Assembly (NCBI GenBank): GCA_022818135.1
Contig: JAFMSR010000012.1
Location: forward strand, 28,416,178 to 28,480,177
Direction of reading: 5' to 3'
Length of the DNA stretch: 64,000 nucleotides
Source: Saxidomus purpurata
Taxonomy: Eukaryota; Mollusca; Bivalvia; Venerida; Veneridae
Part shown: one piece after another, positions 15,201 to 27,200 of the stretch
Numbering within the stretch: position 1 is the stretch's first letter
Layout of the letters: every line of letters begins with the position of its first letter
Notes under the pieces: model-generated
What the model saw: the letters and a program-made list of their open reading frames with translations, nothing else
What the model was told of the DNA's origin: nothing
The model's database searches: none
Made by a program: the position numbers and the translations under genes

Positions 15201-18200
15201 CCCCCCTTTCCTAGCCCTTGGGGAAAGTGATTACTTAATATACTGCCACAAGTTAACGACTTGGCCTAGGATTTTCAAAGAAATCAGATGCAGTGGCTTT
15301 TGGTTATTGAGATTTACTGCCAAGTTTATTCTATCCAGTCAGTGGTTAATGGCTTGATACCAACGTCAGGGAATACCTCATTTTAAGCTTGCATAAAGAT
15401 GTATATATGCTACCTACTGCCAGCAGGAAGATTGTTGTAGAATTAAAGTTTTATACTCCCAAATTATGATTTAATACCCAAAAACAGTGAACTCTGTTTA
15501 TAACAAACCCCATGGGACCATTTAAAATCTGTTCCTTATGTCTGGAGTTTGTTATATCCATACATCATTTTTATATAAAATAAATAAAGAAAAAAGTCTC
15601 GGGCAAAAAAAATTGTTCCTAATATCCGTAATTTTGTTATATCCGGAGTTGTTTTGTCCGGAGTTTACTGTATACAATTAGCAACAGACTTTCTTGCAAT
15701 CTCCCTCAGGATGGACATACACTAAGTTTGGGCATTTGTAAGAAATTTTGATAAATGATATGTTTTGTTTTTTTAGGTCATTCTCATTGGCAGATGAATG
15801 TGTATGACAGGGGTGATGCCATGGGTAAGCACTTTGACAGAATCTGTGCCACACTTGCAAATACAAACATTTTCTATTTGCATTGAGTATTGATCAAGGA
15901 AGGTCTTTACATTTACAGTGTCAGGTCTGGGTCACTATTGCGGGTGTATGTGTGTGTCTGTAACCTCTAGTCATTAACCTTAATGTTTTCCAGACTATAT
16001 ACTGACAGTATTGAGTTGATGAACTATGACATTAAGGTCAAAACATTGTCTGTGGTCCAACTACTACTGAACTACTTCTAAAGATGGAAATTCAAGTGCT
16101 TCTGTTGATGATTGTTGAATTTGGTCTGTCCGCAATACTTAACAAAGAACTTACACAAGGCTGTCTTATGTGTCATTCAGAGGTCATTCTTGAGGTTTCA
16201 TTTAGATGGAATATTTTATAGCAAAAGTTTTACATTTACAATCTTGAAGCGGTTCAAATTTGCAAAAAGTGTTTTTGATGTTTTTCAAAGATCAAGATAT
16301 GTTTTTGCCAATTGTCACCCATAACCATCTCAATCATTAACCAAAATTGAGACAGGCAGAAATAGCCGCAGATACCGTCTTTCCAGTGGGATAAGAATAC
16401 CAAAAGTACGCAAAACGCATGTTAAAAGATAAACATAACAATATTATATTTACTACGTAAGACATGATAGGCTTTTTTACTATTAAATTTAACTTGTCAA
16501 TTAAAATTGCAAAATTATTGTAATGTAAAATTTTTGATAATTTGGACGCCATGGTGTTAATTACGATCCCTTAAACAAACTAACATGCCCTAGTTTCCAG
16601 GTAAAACAACCCTGGCAACACAATAAATGCCAAAAAACAAGCTTACTTTAACGATTCCATACTTATGTTTTAATGATCCAAGAGGTCAATATTGTGAATG
16701 TTTCAAGGACTTTTTTTTAATACCACGTGCAGACTAAGATACAAAATAGTAAACTAGCCATCGCAGGCATACTTTGATCTCATAGTACCTGGCCTGCTTT
16801 AGTCTTGATCCATAGATACACTTTGCAGAAACATCACGTTTAGCTATTAGATGGCATCATTTGAAAAAAAAAAAAATAAGGGAGTTAAATGTTTTACATA
16901 AGACTGAAGTTGAGGCAATCGTAAATCACAAAACAACAAGCTCTGTCTTAAAATACAGATATATGATTGTTTGGAACCGGTCAATAAAGCTTCATTTTGA
17001 AATTCAAGAGTTGTCATTAATAATTTGCATTCGTAATATTCCGGTTGTTTGGATGTTATACTTATTCAAAAGCATATAAATTGACAATATAGAAGAATGC
17101 ATATTTTCAATCAAAGTGTGGACTACAATTGAACCTCTGTTTAACATGTATTGTCACATGGTTATTGTTTTTGTCTTTGGTGTTAGGTTCTTTTTAATCA
17201 TAAATCTAGACATCTCTGGCATTTGATGAATGTAAATCTGATTGGACAATATAATTATAACAATAATTTAAGATATTTCCGGACTAATTCGAGCATGTCT
17301 GTGGACTTTCGTAAGAGAGTATATTTATAGCAGACAAAGTTGCAAATGTCACTCAACATTGACAGTACTTCGAAGTAATTGTGTCACATTATCTTGTTTT
17401 TATATAAATTTTTTTTGAGTTAAATATGTCATCCTTTTTTAAGGACATTTTTCAACCCACTAGTAGATTTGCCAAAACAAATTGGGTTAAAAAGCCTTGA
17501 CCAATACAGATCATCTACTGTTTAAACAATGTTTTTTTAATCAACTAACCGATGATAATGTAATTTAGGAAGCAATGAAAACGATGTTTGAAACAATTTT
17601 TCATGCTATCTAAAAAGGATGATTGTATTTTTTTGAGCTATTACCCAGATTGTTGCAATTGTTCAGCAATTGACCTGGATGGTTGTACATTTTCAGCTAT
17701 TGACCCAGATGGTTGAATATTTAAAAAGTATTTACAGAAATTGATGTATTCTAATTTTTATGCCAATATTTACCAAGATAGTTGTAAAATACTTTATTTC
17801 AGTCTATTGATCCCGGATGGTTTGCCTGAATCAGTCACGAATGTCGAGCACATGCAGAAATGGTCGCGGTGGACCGTTTGGGTACAAAAAATCTGTTAGG
17901 CTGGACCAGGTAAATATCTGGTCACCTAGATTGTTTAATATACAAATTTTTGTTTGGGTGACATTTGCAGATAAGACCGTCTCAGAGTAATAATTAAAAT
18001 CATTAATTGGAAGGACAAGAAAAATACAGATTGTCATCATGTGAACAAGTCCAGTTGCAATGCAGAAGGTTTTGTCAACATTTTTCTTGTTTTGTCATAC
18101 ATTATATTAATCAATAACTCATTTTTCTAATTCTTTCAGTATATTACGCTAAATCGTATAAGAAATTTAACAGCTGGTTAACAAAGAGTCATAGCGAAAC

Positions 18201-21200
18201 AATTAAGACAAGATACTTCTAGGAGTGTTATCTAATTTTAGCGACATAGTTGCAAATGTGATTACAGAGGCCTGGACTCAGAATTTCGTTTTACAATTGA
18301 ATATAAAATTCTAGTTTTTGTAACATGTTTACTTGCTAGTAAAGTTTTAAGAACATAATGTTGGTTACACCCTGAAAAAGATTATGTTTAAACAATGTTT
18401 TTAGCTATGTGACCCAGATGGTTATTTATTGTTCTGTATTGTCCTAGATGGTTGTATATTTTTCAGCTATTGACGGATGTGTTGTATGCCATTCAGCTAT
18501 TGACCGGATGTTTATGTTTTTCAGCTATTGACCAAGATTGTTGCATATTTTTCAGCTATTGACCTGGATGTTTAAACATTTTTCAGCTATTGACCCAGAA
18601 TGTTAAATATTTTTCAGCTATTGACCCAGATTGGTGTATAATTTTCAGCCATTGACCCATTAGTTGTATATCTTTTCAGTATCCGGGTGACCTGGAGATT
18701 TGCTATGTCCAGAGACAAGTAAGACTAATTACAGGCTCAAATGTCAACAATTCTGTTGCTGGACAAGGTAAATATCAGACTAATTGTTTAATATGACAAA
18801 AAAAGTTTTCATGAATTTGCAGATGAGAGTCTCTAAATGAAATACAACATATTTCTTAAGGGACAAGCAACCTAATAAAAACCTCCATTAAATTAAGTTT
18901 AATGAGAAGCCACAGTTGTTAAGCATTTGACGAAGGTCTTTGAAGTGTTCTTGATTTCATACATTATAGTAATGAAAGAACTAACTCTTTTTTATTCTTT
19001 TTCAGTTTTTTACTAAGTTATCATTATTTTGAACAGCTAGTTACTAAATATGCATGATGAATATTGTTTTTAGATATACCAAGATATTACCCAATATTTT
19101 TTATTGTTACCTAGTTTTCAGCTTTGTTGAGTTTGATATCCTTTAACCAAGTGAATGTAAAACACTATCTAATTGTGATGGAATTTTCAAAATCAAATTA
19201 TTGATAATTAATTAGGGTACGTAATACATTGTGAAATGATTTTTGCATAATGTCCCAAACATGTTATGAGCTTCTCAACTGTTAAAAGTATTGACTAATA
19301 AGACATGTAGTCCCTGTGATTTCTAGAATATGAAAATTTTTGCCACACAAACTTTGATGTTCAATTTTGAACATTTTACAAAAATTAAAAAGAAAACCTA
19401 AGAATAATTTGTTTATGTGTTGTTATACCATTGTGGGTTATGTAGATATGTCCCTATTATCCACAGAAAGTAAGATACATAACGGTTCATTGTCATTTAT
19501 TATGTACCATAATAATACGTTTTGAATAATAAATGACATACATGTAGTTTCCTATACTTGTGACGCCTTTTATAGATAATCCAAAATGGAGGGCAAATTC
19601 CTTAACTATTGTTTTTCACAGTAACATTCTTTTAAATTTGTTCTTAAATCCTATACAGATTAATAAAATAATGCATTAGGGTCTTCTACCTTAACTTCTT
19701 ATTAATGCATTTCACAACTTTTTTAATAAAAGAGTCCTTTTCTCTTTGGCTCCTCAAATACTTTATATCACTTCATAAGAGTCTGATCTCTCTATAGTCA
19801 CAAGAACATGTGACATAGCACTTATATTCAGTTTGACCTTTCCATAGAAACATTGCCAAATATAGCACAGTGGTCTCCTGGAATTATAGTTATAAATTAA
19901 ATAACACAAAGAAACGCAATTTATAAAATACATGCAAATCTGGGTTTTACCAAAAGTACTCCTCTACAATACACAGATATTTGCTCACCAGATTTATGAA
20001 ATCTGTAAACCATACATGTGTGTAGCTCTATCACACACACTGACTTTCTGTCACTTATCCATGCTGGTGTTGGTGCTGGTTACTGTTGGCAACAAAGGTT
20101 ATGGTTAATACATGCATATTAAATGTTCAGAAACTGATAACCAGAAGATAAAGTTTTGCTCATTCGAGACTGCCATCTTTTAACTTGACAAAAAAAATTG
20201 TAAAATTACCACAAACTTAAAAGAATTGCTCAACGAAAGAATGACACAAACTAGAACAATTCAGCAAAACCAGCTATTTACCTTAAACCATCTGAAACAA
20301 TCTGAGGACTCTCAAATTTGGCCAAAGACCAAAACACGACCTTTCCTTCCCAAGAACTGTGTGAGACTGCGCACGAAACCTTTTCATGCTCTTGTTTAAG
20401 TCTAGCTCACCCAGATCACATCTCGTGAGAATGAGATAAAACAAAACACATCAACTGTAAAAAACAAGCAGAAGAGGCCTCAAGTGGGGATAAACAGAAA
20501 AGGTTCCAAGTGGGATAATACATTAAAACAGTTAAATATCAACCCTGTAACAGTTTTGCAATAAGAAGCTGGAAACAAACTGATAGATTATTGCTACTGG
20601 TGTGCCAATGAATTTTGCTGACAACTACATGTATTTGCTTACGAATTTCTCAGGCCACCTAAAATGTGATCTTCGGCAAGACTCTGGATGCCATTGATGT
20701 CACATGTACCTTCCGGCCGCCAAGCTGTAAATTGGTACCAGTTACTGGCTGGCTGTCTGTTAAGCAATTGGCTCCATCAGGTTATTTGAGAGATGTTCAT
20801 GTAATTTGGGTGATTGCCATAACAGACAAGTTCAGATTGAAAGGACAGGTTTCTTGTAAATTACTTGCCAGAGGGTTGTGGGGGTAGCAGATAGAGTCGT
20901 GAATATTTATGAACTTCTTAAGAGGGGATAGGGCATTTTGAAGTCAGTTGTTGTAAATTGTTTTAAATCCTGTAGTAGTTATAGATATGCTAATGTCTTG
21001 ACATTTGAACATCTGTATAAAGTACAGTTGAAAAGATTTATTATTTTTTGCACAAAAATAAACAATAAGAAGGTGGTTCACACTATAAATTATATGAATG
21101 CAGGGAAAAAGTGAAGTGAATGGATTTCTAGGGCAGTAACTGAACTTGGTGTTTTTCTGATTGTCAGTTGAAAAAGAAATTGGGCCTTGTGATGATTATT

Positions 21201-24200
21201 ACTATGAATGCTCACACAAATGTATTTATTCTAATCAGTCAACCAAAGGCAGAGTAGTCGGGCCTTGTGTTGCAGAGATGAGCAAGTTTGTTTGTCATTC
21301 AAGGGTTCACGCTTCTGACCAAAAGTTGTTATTTCTTGTTAGTTTATGCAGCCAAGACCATTGGTTAGTTTATTACTTATTTTTGTTTAGTTGCTGTTAA
21401 ACTGGCAACACCTATTTCTGTAATAGGGCTGAAAAGTGGATTGTTCCACGACAAACATAAACTAGGATATTATTGACAACTGGCCTGTCCTCTGCCATGG
21501 AAGATGAAATTATTGAGCTGAAATAGGCTGTAAAGAGTGTGTACATGGATTTTCTTCCCCTTCGCATATTTTAGCAAATAGAGGCTAAGAGCTCATCAAA
21601 ATACAAAAAAAAGCTAACCAGCTAAACAAACTTTTTATTATATAGGAAGATACTATTATGAGGCTACTGTAACAGATGAAGGGCTGTGCCGTGTAGGGTG
21701 GGCCACAGACAAGGCTACGCTGGATCTGGGTACAGACAAATTCGGTTTTGGGTTTGGAGGCACTGGGAAGAAATCATTTTCTAGACAGTTTGATTCTTAT
21801 GGAGAGGTGAGTGTACATGTATCAGTGGAGGGGAGTGATGCTGTAAACTATTAGCAGCCATGTGGAGATTACAGGCTCAAACCACACTTTGAAGCAATCT
21901 TGGACTTACTTAGTAAACTGTTAAACTTACTTTCTGCTACCATGTTAAAATGAATGTTTATGACATGGACACATTTGCAGATGTTTAATTCATAAACTGT
22001 ATGACTACATACTTAGCAATTTAGGTCAAAAGACACGAAAGTTTCCTTAGAACTTGTATGACAACCTTTTTTATACAAATAAAGATACTATCTCTATGAC
22101 ATGCTACAAAGTGTTCAGTTACTTCTTCAGTAATTGTCCTTTAAAGGATGTTGTTTGACTGAGTAGATTGCTGAAAGTATTCATACTGTTTTTTTCTGTT
22201 ATTACAGGCTTTTGGAATGAATGATACCATTGGTTGTTACCTTGACCTGCAGAAAGGAGAAATCCGCTGGTCCAAGAATGGAATAGATTTAGGCAAAGGA
22301 TATGACATCCCTGGCCACCTCAGAAAAGAGAGATTCTTTGCTGCTGTTGTGTTAAAGGTGAAGATTATTCACTGTTCTTGCTGCAGTGCAGATTTCATTG
22401 GCTGAAGATAGCTTTGTAGTATTAACTCTTTACCTTGCTAAATTCCATCTTCTTATTTCAACAGTGATATTAATTGATCAAAAGCAGGATTATTGATACT
22501 TTACTATCTGAACAGTGATCAGTGTAGATCATGATCAGATTGCATGGATGTGTAGGTTGATAATGATATATACTGCCATACAGGCATAATCATTCGCTGT
22601 TTACAGGATAAGTGTTTAGAGAAAAGTGTGTCTTTTGAAACATTTGTAGCTACATACATGTATACCTGTTTATGTGAAATTGAGACAATTTGATGCAGTG
22701 TTAGCTAAAAGAAAGTGAAGAAATGGAAGGTATAGTAATTGAAAGTTTAATTTTTGATTTTGATGTCTGTTTCAGAACGCTGAGATGAGTTTTAACTTTG
22801 GAACTACACCCTTGAAGTTTCCTCCACCAAAAGACTTCACACCTTTGGCGAAGGCTCCTAAAGACTGTGTGTCAGAGTCAAGGATAGCTGGAACAGCCCC
22901 AACAAGTGCAAAACCAGCCTCTAATGCTCCACAGGCCATTGTCATAGAACCGTCTAGAGAACTGGCTGAGCAGGTAATTTGTCTCGACTTCAGGATTTTC
23001 TATCTCTTATTCTGACAGGATCCCATTAAAGAAAGCTGTAGAGCTATCAGATGTGTATATCTTACAGGTTTTTTTCATCCTATTTTATTCAGAAGAAGAT
23101 TAGAGAAGAAAAACGTTGTTAAATGTTGCCAATTTGGATACTTTCGAACATTTCACTTTACTAGTTTTACTCTTCAGTTTTTTTTATAGCTTCTGATAGC
23201 AGTTCTTCCTCCTTTTCAGACACTGGTGCAGATTCAAAAGTTCAAGAAACATTTATCCAATCCAACCCCTAGGGAGTTACTAATTGTTGGTGGGGTCAAT
23301 GTCAAGGACCAAGTAGATGTACTGTCTTCAGGGGTATGTTTACAGATATATGCTCAAATCTAATCTTACGACTTTCCAAGCCATCATTTTAGGGTTACAA
23401 CTATATTTGGTAGGGGAGAGATGAGGGAGTGGGTGGGGTGAGGTGGAGGCAGTATAGTTAGGCCTTGATAACCAATAAGAGGCCATTCACCATCCTGTGT
23501 TTGAATCTAACTAGGAGAGGAAATTTAATGTCCAGGTATGTTATGGAAGGACGTATGTTGTAGTTCAGCTTGGATGTCATTGGTATGGCACATGCACTGG
23601 AGAGTCTGTTTTATCAATAAGCTGGATGATTAAAAAAAAGCAGGACTCAGTCAGTACTTTTCACAAATTGTCTTGCGTCTGAAATTAAGAAGTTTAGCAA
23701 AGCTAAAGATTGTCTAGAAACCAAGGACAGATAAATTTACCCTTTTGCATTAATATTGCTCCTGAATATGAAAAGGCGGACACACCAGCTTCCACACTCA
23801 ATAATACCTGGTAAAATGTACCTTTTTACCCATCATTATCATTATCACCATTATCATCCTCAGCAGCATCATCAGCATCATCAACATCATCATCAGCATG
23901 GGATAATTAGGCAGTGATTTTTTTGTGTAGTCACAGAAAAAAAGATGTTTATTATGTCCGAGCAGCAGGTAAGACATGTTTATTATGTCCGGGGGCAGTG
24001 GTAAGACCCATGAGTATGCCCCAGATGTAAGGGCTTGTTCCCCAGTTTTATCTTATGTCAACCCATGGAAAAGAGAGGTCACAGACTGGAACTAAGAAAA
24101 AAAATCTATTAGGTATTGAAAGGCTTTTCTTGTTGACTGCTGACATTAATACCTTTGTGACCTTAAGTAGAGCTCTGTATGTGTAACCTCCCACACATGT

Positions 24201-27200
24201 AAAAGCCTTGTAACTTTTTCTCTTTTTTTTTAAGTGGAGGGGGGGGGGACAATAATGGTGGCATTAGGCATCCTCATACTTTATCACGGTGGCCACATAA
24301 AAAAGGTTGGGCTGTATATAACAAGCAGCACCCATCTGCTGACACGGCATTGAGAGAAACTTTCATTAAAGCACTGACAGCACTGTCAAGATAGTTTAAG
24401 ATAAGCGTTCAACTGTCTGCAGCCAGTGTGTAATTATTTATCATCGTGCCTCGTTATCTGCAACCACTGTTGCAAATAGGGCTTTGTCATTGAATTGATA
24501 GACCAGAGACTGATAAGCAGTAATAGGATAGCCAAAACATTGATTGGAATTGTATAACACAATACTTTAGTGTTCACAGGAGTATTAATAGTGTTCATAC
24601 ACTCAACCGGTTTAGAAACGCAGAAGTAGCAAAATTTTATTTGAACAGTGTTTTTGTGTTTCAAATTTATTCAAATTTCATGCACAACAAAACAATATAA
24701 AATTGAAATCTTTTTTAAAGTTTCAATAATTCATCGCAAAAAAATGACTTAAATAGAAATAAAAACAATAGCGTAATTCAAATTAAAATGTTCCACAGGG
24801 GAAATCTTTGCATTTCTAATGTCAGTTAAGTGTACAGGCTTTGAAAAATCTTTGCATTTGATGGCTATCTTTGAAAAGTCCTTGAATTTGATTTGATATG
24901 AATTTAAATGAGTTGAACTAACCCAATTGAACTACGAGGCCTGTTTTAAGTATGCCAGCAATTATATTCCCACAGCAAGCAGTTTTTCTTATGCCATAAT
25001 AAGTCAAGGTCGTTGAGAAGATTAAAGGTGTGTTAATTTTCATCAGATTGATCAGTGGTGAAGAAAATAGACTTTTGACAGAACTATTTGAATTTGAAGG
25101 GAATAAACAAATGTTTCAGTAGATTATGTAATAAAATGAACAAGCTTATGGCAGTGGGCGAAAGTAACCTGAAATGCCACATGAAAAGTGAAAACTATTT
25201 AAGAAAAAAGATATTATTATTTGTAGCTACACCTAACAGTTCAAAATCTGAAGAGGTCAGCAGTTCCCTGATAGTAGCTGTTTCACCCTTACCTGGTCGT
25301 ATAAACAATGTGAAAACAGCGAACAATGTGTTTAAGAAAGACAGAGTTTTAGGGACTGAATTTTTGTGTGTGTAGTGAATCATAATCTGATAGAAAAGGC
25401 CTCAAGAAATCCTTAAAAAGTACTAGATTTGTTTTGATATAAATTCCTGTATGAACCTTGATTAATTCCAAATATGTTCTGATCCTGATTTGCACTGTTG
25501 CACTTCCTAGACAGTCAAATGTAGTGACCTATCCTATAAACATTGAATGGTACTGACCAAATTGAAAAATAACTTATCAAATGTCTGTGTACATATAGGG
25601 GTCATTGGCTGATGTTTGCCTGTTGTTCATTAGATTCAAAAGTACACCTTCAACTAAGATGGTCTGGAAATGGCCTACAGTAAAAAATATACCGTTTGAT
25701 TCTATATATAACATACTACTATACCAGTACAGTAATGTCAATACACAAGGATTTTTCCTCACGTGTATGTTTGAATGTTTAGATTATTTATAGTCCCCGC
25801 CAACGGTGGGATTTCTCAACTGGTGAGCTTGCCAAGACCCTTCAACTGTATGTCTGTACTACATAAATGTATGTAATTATTTTGAGTATTCTGTACATAA
25901 GCTTTTACAAAGAATCACTTCTCTAACAGGTTAAAGAACTCATAATTTGTGCAAAGATTAAAAATATCTTATACAGTACATAGATTTATTACTTTGTGGA
26001 AATAGAAAAGAATTTACATTTCGCAGCCTTTTGCTACATTTGTTTATAGCTAAGAAAACAATCAACCTTTTAAAATGAGCTGTGCCTAGTCTAAAAGTAG
26101 TTTTGTGTACTGTAAGTTTACTTATATTAGCGCAGCTAAATTTTAGCATAAACGGCATGAATTGAGTGGTTTCGACTTATTAGCACGTACTTGAATGAGC
26201 GCAACATCAGCAGCGCTGAAATAACCAATTAGCGGTTTAAAGCCACCAATTTCAGACAAAATACGGAGAGACTCAAAGATTGATATGAAAGACGTGGCAG
26301 TTGACTTGAAACTTTCGAGAGTGAAGCCTGTTCATGCAAACTGGCTTACTATCGCCCTTGAGAGCGTGAAAAACTCTTCAATAAAAAGGCAGGCAGCTGA
26401 CTGGTATTTGTAATGAAATAGACCAGACTTGCAAATAAACAGATCTAGGTTTAAAATGGGACATGCAATGTTAATTTTTTCATTCACATTCATCTGTATA
26501 ATAATTATATATACAGTAGAATCTCAGATGGTGATAATTGTTTGTTTTGACAGCAGTAAAATGCCTTTGTGATGATGACATTGTAATTAGCGCAACCAGA
26601 CAAACTGGTGATCTACTCCGAAGGTGTTATATACAATGTTTTACGGACAATGATGAAGATGAAGAAATACATATTAATTAACAGAAACATTTGACTTTTT
26701 CAATAAAGTTTGAAACATATTTGATATTTCTATTCACAGCTTTCTGAAAAATATTAGCGAATGGATGCAATAATTGTCACAGTCACAGTAAAATGTGTTT
26801 AATTATAGTAATTATGGTATTTTCAATACGATGATTGATATTTTATCATTGAGAAAGCCTTCCATTTTGTCCAATATAAGCGGTGGACATGAATTAGCGC
26901 ACATCCGATCCTGCTAATAGCGTGAAAATTAGTACTCCGCTAATATTAAAACACAGTATATATTTTTGTCTGTCATATGGTTTCTCTGTCTGGTCTAGTG
27001 GTAGTTGACGTAAGTCCTGATTTGAATCATGTTATTGACCATGACAAAGTGTAATGGAAGTTCACTCACATTAGGGTGAAATGACGTTAGTTATAATAGC
27101 TCCAGGAAAATTAAAGCCATTATGAAACCGCATGACTGTGGTTGTGCAGATGTTGAGATAATGTCAGTATTTTTTCTCTGGATGTTTTATTTTATGAATA

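Noticed and set aside
20666..20887. 73-codon + strand frame and overlapping minus frames
   Set aside because: No recognised family, no matching splice phases with DDX1, and stops in the extended frames.
21161..21400. Frame with DDYYYEC, reminiscent of the DDX1 GRYYYEA stretch
   Set aside because: Similarity ends after a few residues and the real exon is at 21646; taken as coincidence.
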